A stretch of DNA of 64,000 bases from Bradyrhizobium pachyrhizi (GTDB lineage: Bacteria; Pseudomonadota; Alphaproteobacteria; Rhizobiales; Xanthobacteraceae). The notes beneath the pieces are model-generated. The model did no database searches. It had not been told where the DNA came from and saw only the letters and a program-made list of their open reading frames with translations. Positions within the stretch are counted from its first letter, which is position 1, and each line of letters opens with the position of its first letter. Shown here piece after piece: positions 25,573 through 34,476 of the stretch. Location of the stretch: positions 55,683-119,682 of the forward strand of contig NZ_LFIQ01000105.1 of the NCBI RefSeq assembly GCF_001189245.1, written 5' to 3'. Position numbers and translations under genes: made by a program.

Positions 25573-26796
25573 TCAGTTGCTCTTCGGTGGCTCGACGAGC
25601 GGGCATCCACCCTGGTCGAGCGGCCGGAAGGCTTCCGGCCCGGACAACACGCCGACCTGCTCCAGCAGATCCCACTTGCTCTTCGACGCAGTCGGGCTCT
25701 TCACCTTCAGGATATACATGTTGTGAATGGCGCGGCCGTCGGCGCGCACCACGATCGGCCCGAACAAGGCGTCGTCGATCGGCGTCTCCTTCAACTTCTG
25801 GATCACGGCCGGCGCGTCATTGGTTCCTGCCGCCAACGCCGCGTTGAGATAGGCCAGCACGGACGAATAGACGCCGGCATGGAAGGCAGTCGGCGATTGC
25901 CCATGCTGCCGCTCGCCGAATCTGGCCGACCATGCGCGGCTGGCATCGTTGAGGTCCCAGTAGAACGGCTGGGTGATGATCAGCCCCTCGCCGACCGCGA
26001 GGCCGCTCGACTCGACATCGTTGGTGGTGGTCAGCAGCGCCGCGAAGGTACGCCCACTCTGCTTTAGTCCGAACTCGGCGGACTGCTTGATCAGGCTGAC
26101 GGTGTCGCCGCCGGCGGTCGCGAACGCGATCACATCGGCGCCCGAGCCTTCTGCCTGTAGGATGAACGACGCGTAGTCCGCATTATTGATCGGCACGTTG
26201 ACCGATCCGAGAACGGTGCCGCCGCCGGCGCCGATCACCGCCGTCCCATCGCGCACCATCGACTTGCCGAGCGCATTGTCGGTGGCGATGAAGTACCATT
26301 TCTTGCCACCGTGACGCACGAGATAGGCGCCGATGGTGTGCGAGGCCGCCCAGGTGTCGAAGGTCCATTGAATCGTATTGGGTGAGCAGTATTTTCCGGT
26401 CAGGTCGGAAGACGCCGCACTCGACGCGATCAGCGCCGCCTTGGTGCCGCGCACGACCTCGTTGACGGCGAGCCCGACGGCCGAGTTCGGCACATCAGCG
26501 ACTGCATCGACCTTCTCCTGATCGATCCAGCGGCGCGCGATTGCGGCGCCGACATCGGCCTTGTTCTGGTGATCGGCCGAGACGATCTCGACCTTGAAAT
26601 CCGGATGAAGCCGCATGAAGTCCTCGGTCGCCATTTTGGCCGCCGTCACCGAACCTCCGCCGGCGTTGTCCGAATAAGGGCCGGACGCGTCGTTGAGCAC
26701 ACCGATCTTGAGGGAGCGCGCAGCGTCCGCCGACGCGGGCGCACTGGCGCAAGCGGCCAGGAGGGCTATTCCGACAATACGCGAAAGATACTTCAT
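25573..26796 (-). CDS. ABC-type branched-chain amino acid/aromatic binding protein (orphan)
   Basis: The 407-residue protein has a signal peptide (MKYLSRIVGIALLAACASAPASA) and a Leu/Ile/Val-type periplasmic binding fold (LKIGVLNDASGPYSDNAGGG). It closely resembles the protein at 41060-42274: both have DHQNKADVG, GKKW, GVYSSVLAYL and a C-terminal CPLV. No permease or ATPase genes accompany it, so it must borrow a transporter or act as a sensor. ATG 26796 is preferred; an in-frame GTG lies nine bases upstream. It sits inside the Rieske oxygenase operon and probably binds that pathway's substrate. Confidence 0.83.
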   Translation of the reverse strand: MKYLSRIVGIALLAACASAPASADAARSLKIGVLNDASGPYSDNAGGGSVTAAKMATEDFMRLHPDFKVEIVSADHQNKADVGAAIARRWIDQEKVDAVADVPNSAVGLAVNEVVRGTKAALIASSAASSDLTGKYCSPNTIQWTFDTWAASHTIGAYLVRHGGKKWYFIATDNALGKSMVRDGTAVIGAGGGTVLGSVNVPINNADYASFILQAEGSGADVIAFATAGGDTVSLIKQSAEFGLKQSGRTFAALLTTTNDVESSGLAVGEGLIITQPFYWDLNDASRAWSARFGERQHGQSPTAFHAGVYSSVLAYLNAALAAGTNDAPAVIQKLKETPIDDALFGPIVVRADGRAIHNMYILKVKSPTASKSKWDLLEQVGVLSGPEAFRPLDQGGCPLVEPPKSN

Positions 26797-26823
26797 TGTT
26801 TCCACCCGTCGTATGTTGTTGTC

Positions 26824-27774
26824 TTAGAGATCGAGCACGAGCGTGCGGGACTTGGCGCCCGAGCAGCAGATCATGACGCTCTTGTTCGCCGCCTGCTCTT
26901 CCTCGCTCAGAAACTGGTCGCGATGATCGGGTATGCCCTCGAGCACGCGCGTCTCGCAGGTGCCACAGACCCCCTCGGTGCAGGCGTAGTTCGCGGCTAT
27001 CCCGGCATCCAGCAGCGCATCGAGGATGGTCTTCCCGGCCTCGACCGCGATGGTGCGGTTGCTTCGCGTCAGCTTGACGTCGAAGCCGCCCTCGGTGGCC
27101 GGGGCTTCCCGCGCCTTGAAATATTCGACATGCACGCGATCGGCCAGACGATCGGCCGTCGCCGCCTCGAACGCCTCGAGCATGGGCAGCGGACCGCAAC
27201 AATAAAGATGCGCGTGAGCCGGCGCGTTCCTGACGATCGCCGGCAGATCGAAAACCCGTCCCGATCGCTCGTCGTCGAAATCGACATGGACCCTCGATCG
27301 ATACGTGCCGAGTTCGTCGAGAAATGCGGCAGCGGCGCGCGTCCTTGCGGCGTAGAACAGGTCCCATCGGCATCCGAGCGCTTCCAGGCGCCGGATCATT
27401 GACAGCAGCGGCGTGATGCCGATACCGCCAGCGATCAGGACCGAATGCTCAGCCTCTTCCTGAAGTGCGAAGTTGTTGCGCGGCCCGGAGATCGCGATGA
27501 TGTCCCCGACCCTGACAGCGTCGTGAATGAAGCTGGAGCCGCCGCGGCTCCCGGCATCCTTGTTGACCGCGATGACGTAGCGATGCCGCTCGCACTGATG
27601 GTTCACCAGCGAGTAGCTGCGGATCATGCCGTTCGGCAGATGCAGGTCGATATGGCTGCCGGCTGTGAACGGGGCCAGCTCGCTGCCCGTCCGCGCGATC
27701 AGCTCGTAGGAGTGGATCCGCTCGGCCTCGTAGCCAATGCGCTTGACCAGAACCTCCCGGTTGGATGCGCTCAC
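26824..27774 (-). CDS. Oxygenase reductase (FNR-like with C-terminal plant-type [2Fe-2S])
   Basis: The 316-residue protein resembles VanB/phthalate dioxygenase reductase: a flavin-binding barrel (IRSYSLVNH), an NAD domain (VLIAGGIGITPLLSMIRRL, YCCGPLPMLEAFE) and a C-terminal ferredoxin with Cys-x4-Cys-x2-Cys (NYACTEGVCGTCETRVL). It carries electrons from NAD(P)H to the Rieske oxygenase encoded just upstream. A GTG at 27774 overlaps the oxygenase stop by four bases and is the natural start; the longer open frame is out of context. Confidence 0.86.
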   Translation of the reverse strand: MSASNREVLVKRIGYEAERIHSYELIARTGSELAPFTAGSHIDLHLPNGMIRSYSLVNHQCERHRYVIAVNKDAGSRGGSSFIHDAVRVGDIIAISGPRNNFALQEEAEHSVLIAGGIGITPLLSMIRRLEALGCRWDLFYAARTRAAAAFLDELGTYRSRVHVDFDDERSGRVFDLPAIVRNAPAHAHLYCCGPLPMLEAFEAATADRLADRVHVEYFKAREAPATEGGFDVKLTRSNRTIAVEAGKTILDALLDAGIAANYACTEGVCGTCETRVLEGIPDHRDQFLSEEEQAANKSVMICCSGAKSRTLVLDL

Positions 27775-29090
27775 AGCTCGTACCCGAAATCGGCACCGAG
27801 CTTCGCCCGCATGAACGGTGCGCCGACATCGACCCAGGAATCCTCCGGCGGCAGCCGCAGCGACACCGCCCGCACCATGAACACGTCGGGGTCCAACACA
27901 CCCTTCGGCTTGATCGCGTGATCGCGATAGGCGCCGAGCGCCTCCAGGATGAAGCGCCGCGTCATCGCGATGCCGGTATCGCTCGAACAGAGCGTCTCCC
28001 TGGTGCGATCGAAAATCGGCGAGACGCCACTCTGGCACGCACCGTCCTGCACCCAGAGCCCCGGCAGGCCCGAGAACCAGGTGGTCCGCTGAGCCTCGTA
28101 GTCGAACTGGAAACCTTTCTGCGGGTTGTATCTCGTCCAGTAGCCGGCATACGGCACCGTCACCGGGTGCTGCACGAGCGCGTGGCGGCTGGCGTGGCCA
28201 CTCTCGCGGCCCTTGTGTCCTTCTGCAAAGACCTGCCGCGTCTTCTCCAGCAGCGGCTCCGACGGATGATAGGAGAACATGATACAGAGCGTGTTCTCGT
28301 CATCGATGGGCACCCAGGCATGCCCGCTCAGATCCGGGAACGGAGACAGCGGGGGCACCAGCGTATAGAACGGCAGAAGGAACTGGTTGACCCGCCAATA
28401 CAACGTGTTGGCATCGTAATTCCGCCGCGCGGCGATGCTCATGCCGAAATCCTGCTTGATGCATTCGAAGGTCGGGCGCAGGTCGCGCTTCTGGATCCAG
28501 GCGCTCGTCGTGCCCTGCGCATCCAGCCGTCCATGAAGCAGCGGCGCGTGCGCCGAATCGATCTCGCCCTCGACCGCCTGCAGCCAATTGCACTCCTGGA
28601 CGCGAACCGAGATGTGCACCTGCTCGGCCGGCACGAGATTCCATTCGAGGTTCGGCAACGCCGGAAGCTCGGCCTGGTCCGGACCCATATAGGTCCAGAT
28701 CATCCCGTTGCGCTCCTTGCAGGGATAGGCCTTGATCCGCACCCGCTCCTTGAGGCGGCTGCGCACCGGCTCTGCCGGCATGTCAGTCACGGCACCGGTG
28801 ACGTCGAATTTCCAGCCGTGATAGACGCAGCGCAGCCCGCAATCCTCGTTTCTTGCGAAGATCAGCGGTGCGCCGCGATGCGGGCAGGCCTGGTCGACCA
28901 ATCCGACGCGGCCCTCGGTGTCGCGGAAGGCGACCAGATCCTCGCCCAGCAGCCGGATGCGCTTCGGTTGCCCGTCCTTGCTGAGATCCGCCGACGGCAG
29001 AAATGGAATCCAGTAAAGGCGAAAGAGGTCGCCGAGCGGCGTGCCCTTGCCGACCCTCACCAGGCGTTCATTGTCTTCGCGCGAGAGCAT
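27771..29090 (-). CDS. Rieske aromatic ring oxygenase, phthalate-dioxygenase type
   Basis: The 439-residue protein has an N-terminal Rieske centre with Cys69-x-His71 (CPHRG) and Cys88-x2-His91 (CVYHGW), and a mononuclear-iron site with DSAHAPLLH in the catalytic domain. This type hydroxylates or demethylates aromatic acids using electrons from the reductase gene that overlaps it. ATG 29090 has GGAGG 8 bases upstream; the upstream open frame overlaps the HicB-like gene and is rejected. The substrate is unknown; the CoA-transferase and thiolase later in the operon suggest a side-chain-bearing acid. Confidence 0.86.
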   Translation of the reverse strand: MLSREDNERLVRVGKGTPLGDLFRLYWIPFLPSADLSKDGQPKRIRLLGEDLVAFRDTEGRVGLVDQACPHRGAPLIFARNEDCGLRCVYHGWKFDVTGAVTDMPAEPVRSRLKERVRIKAYPCKERNGMIWTYMGPDQAELPALPNLEWNLVPAEQVHISVRVQECNWLQAVEGEIDSAHAPLLHGRLDAQGTTSAWIQKRDLRPTFECIKQDFGMSIAARRNYDANTLYWRVNQFLLPFYTLVPPLSPFPDLSGHAWVPIDDENTLCIMFSYHPSEPLLEKTRQVFAEGHKGRESGHASRHALVQHPVTVPYAGYWTRYNPQKGFQFDYEAQRTTWFSGLPGLWVQDGACQSGVSPIFDRTRETLCSSDTGIAMTRRFILEALGAYRDHAIKPKGVLDPDVFMVRAVSLRLPPEDSWVDVGAPFMRAKLGADFGYEL

Positions 29091-29103
29091 GGGTTTGCCT
29101 CCT

Positions 29104-29430
29104 TCAATTGCGTGTGGCCGGGCCCGTCGCGCCGCCGAGAAGCGTGGCGACACGGTCAGACAGTCCAAGATCCTGAGCGGTCCAAAGCGGATCGGATGCG
29201 GTGAGCGGCTTGCGTGGGATCGGAGGCTGCTTGCCCTCCTCCACTAGGCGGACGATCAATTCGATGCGGCGCCGCTCGAGCTCGCGCAGAGCCTCCTCGA
29301 CGACGGAGGCTTCCGCCGTGCACCCCGGCAGCTCCGGATAGGCAAGTCGAACCCGCCACTGCCCCGGCTCGGTTTCGACCGCCTCGGCCTCAAGCAGATA
29401 GGGGATCGACAGCAGCTCACGCAGGTCCAA
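29104..29430 (-). CDS. HicB-like (UPF0150) protein without a HicA partner
   Basis: The protein of 108 residues has the HicB N-terminal fold with LPGCTAEASVVEEALRELE, then GKQPPIPR. HicB is normally an antitoxin paired with a small HicA; no HicA-like frame is seen on either side. It leads the Rieske operon, ending 13 bases before the oxygenase start. The TTG at 29430 lies six bases after AGGGAGG and is preferred; an ATG at 29460 is also in frame but falls before that ribosome site. Confidence 0.62.
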   Translation of the reverse strand: MDLRELLSIPYLLEAEAVETEPGQWRVRLAYPELPGCTAEASVVEEALRELERRRIELIVRLVEEGKQPPIPRKPLTASDPLWTAQDLGLSDRVATLLGGATGPATRN

Positions 29431-29469
29431 GTTCAACCTCCCTGAACGATGTCTACGCATCGCGTTTGA

Positions 29470-29481
29470 TACGTATACGTA
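29470..29481. promoter_or_regulatory. Perfect 12-base palindrome in MarR/HicB divergent promoter
   Basis: TACGTATACGTA reads the same on both strands and lies between the divergent HicB-Rieske operon and the MarR gene. Palindromes of this size are usual MarR binding sites. Confidence 0.5.
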
Positions 29482-29635
29482 CTACATAGCCGGAGGGCTG
29501 GCAAGAGCCGAGGGCGCGATCCATCGCGCGCGGAACAGACTTGGACCGCGGTTTGCCACAGGGTTGAGGACGTCAGGCCAAGCTGCTAACGGCTAAGGCG
29601 AATTCGAAACATCGCAGCTGGGATTCAACGACGGC

Positions 29636-30130
29636 ATGGCAGCCGACAAGGGTATGAAGACGAACTCGGCCACAGACATCGCGCGCGACTGGCAACTCGA
29701 AGGCGGCGTCGGATTTCTGCTGCGGCTGCTGGAGGCCCGCTACGACGGCCTCTACCAAAGCATGACGCGCCAGAGCGATATCACGCCGCGGCAGTTCGGC
29801 GTGCTGATGGCGCTGTATCAGTTGGGGCCCCTCACCCCCTCCGTGCTGGCGGAGCGGATCAGTTGCGACCGCAACACGCTGAGCGAAATGCTCAAGCGCA
29901 TGGTCGCGCGCCGGCTGGTCTCAAAGAAGGACAATCCGGACGACCGCCGCTCGCTCCAGGTGCAGATCACCGCCAAGGGAGAGGAAGCGCTTCTGGCCGT
30001 CATTCCGGCCGCCGCTGAGCTGCAAAACATCATGCTGGCTCCGCTGCGCAAGGAAGACCGCGCGCATTTCCTGAAATGTCTACTTGCGATCGCGAAGGCT
30101 CCGCCGCCAGACGCTCCGGCCGATACCTGA
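29636..30130 (+). CDS. MarR-family regulator
   Basis: The 164-residue protein has the MarR winged helix (SDITPRQFGVLMALYQLGPLTPSVLAERISCDRNTLSEMLKRM, within residues 45-87) and the wing motif DNPDDRRSLQVQIT. MarR regulators usually repress catabolic genes until an aromatic ligand binds. It is divergent from the Rieske oxygenase operon, which is the likely target, and convergent with the CoA-transferase at 30152. A second ATG 18 bases downstream (29654) is an alternative start. Confidence 0.85.
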   Translation: MAADKGMKTNSATDIARDWQLEGGVGFLLRLLEARYDGLYQSMTRQSDITPRQFGVLMALYQLGPLTPSVLAERISCDRNTLSEMLKRMVARRLVSKKDNPDDRRSLQVQITAKGEEALLAVIPAAAELQNIMLAPLRKEDRAHFLKCLLAIAKAPPPDAPADT

Positions 30131-30151
30131 GGTCGCCGACGCGCGGCCCTC

Positions 30152-31345
30152 CTAGGCCGGCGCCTTTCCAAATGTGCCGGCGGCAGCAAGTGCAGCGATT
30201 GCGTCGGGCGACAATTCCAGGATCCGCGACAACACATCATCCCGCTGCGCGCCGATCCCGGGAACGCGGCTTCCCATCGGCGTATCGGCCCCGGACATCT
30301 GCCATGGCGCATTGACGCCGACGAAGTCGCCGGCGCCATCCGAGACCGTCCCGAACACACCGCGCTGGCGCAAATGGTCATCGGTCAGCGCCGCGCCCGG
30401 CGTCCGGTAATCGGCGCAAGGAACGCCGGCGCGATCCAGCGCCGCGATGCATTCAGCGACAGTGTGGCGCTCCGTCCATTTCTCGATCACCTGCATCATG
30501 GCGGTCCAATTGGCGCCGCGCGCCGGAATGGTCGAAAAGCGGGGGTCGTTCACCAGCTCTTCCTGCCCAGTCACCTCGCACAGCGCCGCGAAATTACGCG
30601 GCGTGACCGGGGCGATCAGGATATCGCCGTCGCGCGTGCGGACCGGCCCATAGGTCGGGCGCGGCGCACGGATCGGGAATTGCGCTTCCTGAAGTTCATA
30701 GACCAGCAGATTCAGCATGCAGTCCATCAAGGCTACATCGACGCGCTGTCCTTTCCCGGTGCGCGTACGCTGGACCATCGCGGTCTGGATCGCGGAATAG
30801 CCGAAGATACCGCCGAGGATATCGGCCACAAAAATAGCGCCCGGCGCGGGACGCTCCCGGTCGCCGGCATAGCGCATCAGGGAGTGATCGAATCCACTCT
30901 CGGCATGCACGATCATCGCATAAGCCGCGCGCTCGGCGGCTGGGCCTGACTGGCCATAACCCGAGATCGAGCAATAGATGAGGCGCGGGTTGATCTCGCG
31001 AAGCGTCTCGTAGCCAAGGCCGAGGCGGTCCATCACGCCAGGGCGGAAATTCTCGACGAGAATGTCCGCCTCCGCGACCATGCGATGTACGAGCCTGATG
31101 GCGTCGGCATTCTTCAGGTCCAGCGCCAGGCTACGCTTTCCGGCATTGAGCTGGCCGAAATAGGTGCTGTGGCCTTCGCGCAGCGGCGTTCGCAACCGCA
31201 TATCGTCGCCTTCCGGAGGCTCGATCTTGATGACCTCGGCGCCGACGTCGGCGAGCAGCCGCGCGCAATAGGGCCCCGCCACCATGATCGAGAAATCGAG
31301 CACGCGCACGCCGGCGAGCGGCGCCCTGTCGCCATCCTTCTGCAT
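30152..31345 (-). CDS. CaiB/BaiF family III CoA-transferase
   Basis: This 397-residue protein begins MQKDGDRAPLAGVRVLDFSI and shows VAGPYCARLLADVGAEVIKIE, LNAGKRSLALDLKN and the Asp-containing FVADILGGIFG segment. It transfers CoA to a carboxylic acid. It is the last gene of a GntR-hydratase-dehydrogenase-CoA-transferase operon, only ten bases after the fused dehydrogenase. It is distinct in sequence from the two other CoA-transferases of the window. Confidence 0.85.
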   Translation of the reverse strand: MQKDGDRAPLAGVRVLDFSIMVAGPYCARLLADVGAEVIKIEPPEGDDMRLRTPLREGHSTYFGQLNAGKRSLALDLKNADAIRLVHRMVAEADILVENFRPGVMDRLGLGYETLREINPRLIYCSISGYGQSGPAAERAAYAMIVHAESGFDHSLMRYAGDRERPAPGAIFVADILGGIFGYSAIQTAMVQRTRTGKGQRVDVALMDCMLNLLVYELQEAQFPIRAPRPTYGPVRTRDGDILIAPVTPRNFAALCEVTGQEELVNDPRFSTIPARGANWTAMMQVIEKWTERHTVAECIAALDRAGVPCADYRTPGAALTDDHLRQRGVFGTVSDGAGDFVGVNAPWQMSGADTPMGSRVPGIGAQRDDVLSRILELSPDAIAALAAAGTFGKAPA

Positions 31346-31355
31346 CCGATCTCTC

Positions 31356-33593
31356 CTATCTCGGCATCCCGAGCGCGCGTTGCGCGATCAGACTGCGCTG
31401 AATCTCATTGGTCCCGATGCTGATGACCCACATCAGCGAATGCCGCAGGTTTTGCTCAAAGCGGCCGTTGTCGATCGCGCCCGGCATCTGCTCGGACAGC
31501 GCGGCGCGCATGCCAAGGATGTCGAGCGCAGCCTCGCCGAAGCGCTCCATCAGCTCACCGGAAAACACCTTGCTGATCGCGCCATATTCCGGCGGCGTCA
31601 TGCCGTCGGCGGCAAGTTCGGCGCAATGCATCATCAAGAGCCGGCCGATCTCGATCTCTGACGCCAGGGTCGCCATCCTGTCGCGGATCATTGGATCATC
31701 AGCGAGAGACCGATCACCTTGCTTCGCCATTACATGCAAACGCAGCTGCTCGAAGGCGTGCGCGACCTTCAGGACGATCCCGCCACCGACCAGCCCGCGC
31801 TCGAAGGCCAGCGCGCCGGTCAACACTTTCCAACCGCCATTGACCCCGCCAACCAGGTTCTCGGAGGGGATGCGGACATTATCGTAGAAGATGTTGGCAA
31901 ACGTGCCATCATACATGGTAGCAGACGGACGGACCGTGATGCCCGGCGAATCCATCGGCACGATGAACATGCTGATGCCCGCGTGCGGCGGCTTCGTGTC
32001 CTTGTCGGTCCGCGCGGCGAGGAACATGTATTTGCCCCACCAGGTGGTGGTCCAGATCTTCTGGCCGTTGATCACCCAGTGATCGCCGTCCCTGGCCGCA
32101 CTGGTGCGCAGCGCCGCAAGGTCCGACCCTGCCTGCGGCTCGCTGTAGCCCATACCGTGCATCGCTTCGCCACGCAGGATTTCCGGAAGGTATTTCTGCT
32201 GCTGCGCTGCCGTGCCAAACATCATCAGCGCATTGGCCTGGATCGCCGCGCCGATTCGCGGCGCCTCGCCCCGCTCCATCGTCTCCATGAAGGCGATCTG
32301 CTCCAGCGGCGATCGCGCCTGGCCGCCGAATTGCTTTGGCCATCCAAGGCCGATCCATCCGGTCTCACCGATGTCGCGGGCGAAGCCGGCATCGAACTCA
32401 CGCTTGGCGAACGGCCTTACGTCGAACGCTTGCTTCGTATCTCCAGTCCAGTTTTGCTCGAGCCAGAGCCGGATCTGATCACGAAACGCATTCCCAGCCG
32501 ACCCGAGGTCATATTGCGGCAGCCCGACGCCGCCCGCATCCAGCAGCCGCGCTGCCAGCCCGCTCTTGGCATCCGAGGCGCCGCCGAGCGCAACCGTATC
32601 GAGATGCACGCGCTTGAAGTGGATCGGCGCCTCGTGCTCTTCGGCATAGCCGATGGCACCGAACGTATGCTGGATCTCCAGCGACACCTGCCGCAGCGCA
32701 TGACCGGAGAACGCCGATGCGCAATCGGCGAAGTAGCGCCAGCCGCCCTCGCCGCCATCATGCAGTCTGGCGGCATGGTCGAGGATCAACCTGACGCCTT
32801 CTAGCGCGATCAGGCAGTCGGCCAGCTTGTGCTGGATGGCCTGGAACCTGCCGATCGGCTGCCCGAACTGGTGCCGCTCCTTGGCATAGTCCACGGCGAG
32901 CTCAAAGGCACGCCGCGCCGCGCCGTGAGCGCGCGCGGTCAACATCGCTCTGCCCTTGATACGGAGATGGTCGAGATCGACCGTCCCTGCGGGAATGCGC
33001 GTGAGCGGCGCTTCGTTCAGCCGGACCTCATAGAGCCCCCACGCTCCCATCGCGCGAGTTGCGACGCACTCGACACCGGGACCACCAAGATTGATCAGCG
33101 CAAGTTGGGCCTGGTCTAGAACGACCAGAAGATGCGTCGCGCCTCCGGCAGCCTCGACAAAACGAAGCGTGCCCTTTGCCTTGAGGTCCGCGACCTCAAC
33201 CGCTCCTGTGCCGGCGTCCGGATCCAGCGCGCCGAATGAGAAGGCAACGGTCGCCTTCGCGGACTGCAGCCGATCCAGCAGATCCACTGCGACATCGACC
33301 TGCGATCCGGAGATCGCAAGATTGGCGAGCGCCGCAGACCACATCGGCGCCGGACAGCCGGCCCGGCCGAGTTCCGCCATGACGATGAGGATTTCGGCGA
33401 GCCCGCCTTCGCCGCTCTCCGCACCAAGCGCGGCGACGCCCAGCCCAACGAGCTTGCGCCAGATCGCCGACACCTCTTCCGGCGAGGACGGCGCGGCTAA
33501 ACCGAGTGGACGCCAATGCTCGTCCAGGAAACCGCGCAAGGAATCGCGCAGCACTCCTGCGACATCGTCATTCGACGCTTCGATCGCCGCCAT
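31356..33593 (-). CDS. Tandem fused acyl-CoA dehydrogenase (two ACAD units in one chain)
   Basis: At 745 residues this is twice the usual size. Residues 1 to about 355 form a diverged ACAD unit ending in QHTFGAIGYAEEHEAPIHF; residues from about 360 form a fuller unit with [37 protein letters not shown] and the end SIGTNEIQRSLIAQRALG. It oxidises an acyl-CoA at the alpha-beta bond using FAD. Separate-chain alpha/beta pairs of this sort act on steroid side-chain CoA esters in actinobacteria, so the fusion may mimic such a heteromer. The upstream hydratase stop is 15 bases away. Confidence 0.85.
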   Translation of the reverse strand: MAAIEASNDDVAGVLRDSLRGFLDEHWRPLGLAAPSSPEEVSAIWRKLVGLGVAALGAESGEGGLAEILIVMAELGRAGCPAPMWSAALANLAISGSQVDVAVDLLDRLQSAKATVAFSFGALDPDAGTGAVEVADLKAKGTLRFVEAAGGATHLLVVLDQAQLALINLGGPGVECVATRAMGAWGLYEVRLNEAPLTRIPAGTVDLDHLRIKGRAMLTARAHGAARRAFELAVDYAKERHQFGQPIGRFQAIQHKLADCLIALEGVRLILDHAARLHDGGEGGWRYFADCASAFSGHALRQVSLEIQHTFGAIGYAEEHEAPIHFKRVHLDTVALGGASDAKSGLAARLLDAGGVGLPQYDLGSAGNAFRDQIRLWLEQNWTGDTKQAFDVRPFAKREFDAGFARDIGETGWIGLGWPKQFGGQARSPLEQIAFMETMERGEAPRIGAAIQANALMMFGTAAQQQKYLPEILRGEAMHGMGYSEPQAGSDLAALRTSAARDGDHWVINGQKIWTTTWWGKYMFLAARTDKDTKPPHAGISMFIVPMDSPGITVRPSATMYDGTFANIFYDNVRIPSENLVGGVNGGWKVLTGALAFERGLVGGGIVLKVAHAFEQLRLHVMAKQGDRSLADDPMIRDRMATLASEIEIGRLLMMHCAELAADGMTPPEYGAISKVFSGELMERFGEAALDILGMRAALSEQMPGAIDNGRFEQNLRHSLMWVISIGTNEIQRSLIAQRALGMPR

Positions 33594-33607
33594 GGTGAAG
33601 CCCCGCG

Positions 33608-34417
33608 CTATGCCTGGCCGAACCTGGGCTTCCGCTTCTCCTTGAACGACATAGTCGCTTCCTTGTGGTCGGCAGTCTCGAACGTCACCTGCTCCAGCGC
33701 CATCGACGCCTCCAGCAGCATGTTGACCCGCTCCTTGACGATCTGGTTGATCGACAGCTTGGTCCAGCGAATGGCCCAGGTCGGACCGTTCGCGAGCTCG
33801 ACCGCGATCGCGCGGGCCTTGGCCAACACCTCCGCGCGCGGCGCGACATGATTGACCAGCCCGATCCGCTCCGCCTCATTTCCCTTCAGGAGTGTGCCGC
33901 GGATCAGGAATTCCTTGGCCTTGTTGATGCCGATCAGCAGCGGCCAGATCACGGTGCCGCCATCGCCCGCGACCAGGCCGACGCGCGAGACATGGGTGTC
34001 GCCGATCCGCGCGTCTTCCGCCATCACCGTGATGTCGCAAAGCAGCGCATGGGTAGCCGCAAGGCCGATGGCGTCGCCATTGATCGCCGCGATGATGGGC
34101 TTGTCGAGCTCGAGCTGGCGGGTGACTCCGCGGCGGCTAATCATGGGATCATGTACCTCGCCCTCTTCGAGCACATCGCCGCCAGGCCGCTCGGACATCG
34201 CCTTGACGTCGCCACCAACGCTGAAGAAGTCGCCGGCGCCGGTCAGCACCACAGCATTAACGGCATGATCGTCGGCGAGGTCGTCCCAGATCGTGCGCAA
34301 CTCCCGGATCAGCTTCTGATTGATGGCATTGCGCGCCTGCGGGCGGTTCAAGGTCACGGTCGCGACCTTGTCCGCGACCTCGACCGTCAGGCATTCATAC
34401 TTGGCGTAATTGGACAC
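33608..34417 (-). CDS. Enoyl-CoA hydratase/isomerase
   Basis: The 269-residue crotonase has VTLNRPQARNAIN, a first oxyanion segment (TGAGDFFSVGGDVKAM) and the second (AINGDAIGLAATHALLCDI). The usual catalytic Glu of the first active-site stretch is not obvious, so an isomerase or other crotonase reaction is possible. It adds water to, or shifts the double bond of, the enoyl-CoA made by the dehydrogenase encoded next. GTG 34417 follows GGAGG at five bases and is preferred to in-frame ATGs upstream. Confidence 0.82.
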   Translation of the reverse strand: MSNYAKYECLTVEVADKVATVTLNRPQARNAINQKLIRELRTIWDDLADDHAVNAVVLTGAGDFFSVGGDVKAMSERPGGDVLEEGEVHDPMISRRGVTRQLELDKPIIAAINGDAIGLAATHALLCDITVMAEDARIGDTHVSRVGLVAGDGGTVIWPLLIGINKAKEFLIRGTLLKGNEAERIGLVNHVAPRAEVLAKARAIAVELANGPTWAIRWTKLSINQIVKERVNMLLEASMALEQVTFETADHKEATMSFKEKRKPRFGQA

Positions 34418-34441
34418 GTTTGCCTCCATTGTTTCGCTGTT

Positions 34442-34466
34442 TGAGTTGTTGATTATTGGCAACTCA
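34442..34466. promoter_or_regulatory. Inverted repeat between GntR gene and hydratase gene
   Basis: TGAGTTG and CAACTCA form 7-base arms with an 11-base AT-rich spacer in the gap before the hydratase start. It may be a hairpin in the message or a protein-binding site. Confidence 0.35.
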
Positions 34467-34476
34467 GGCGCGCGCG

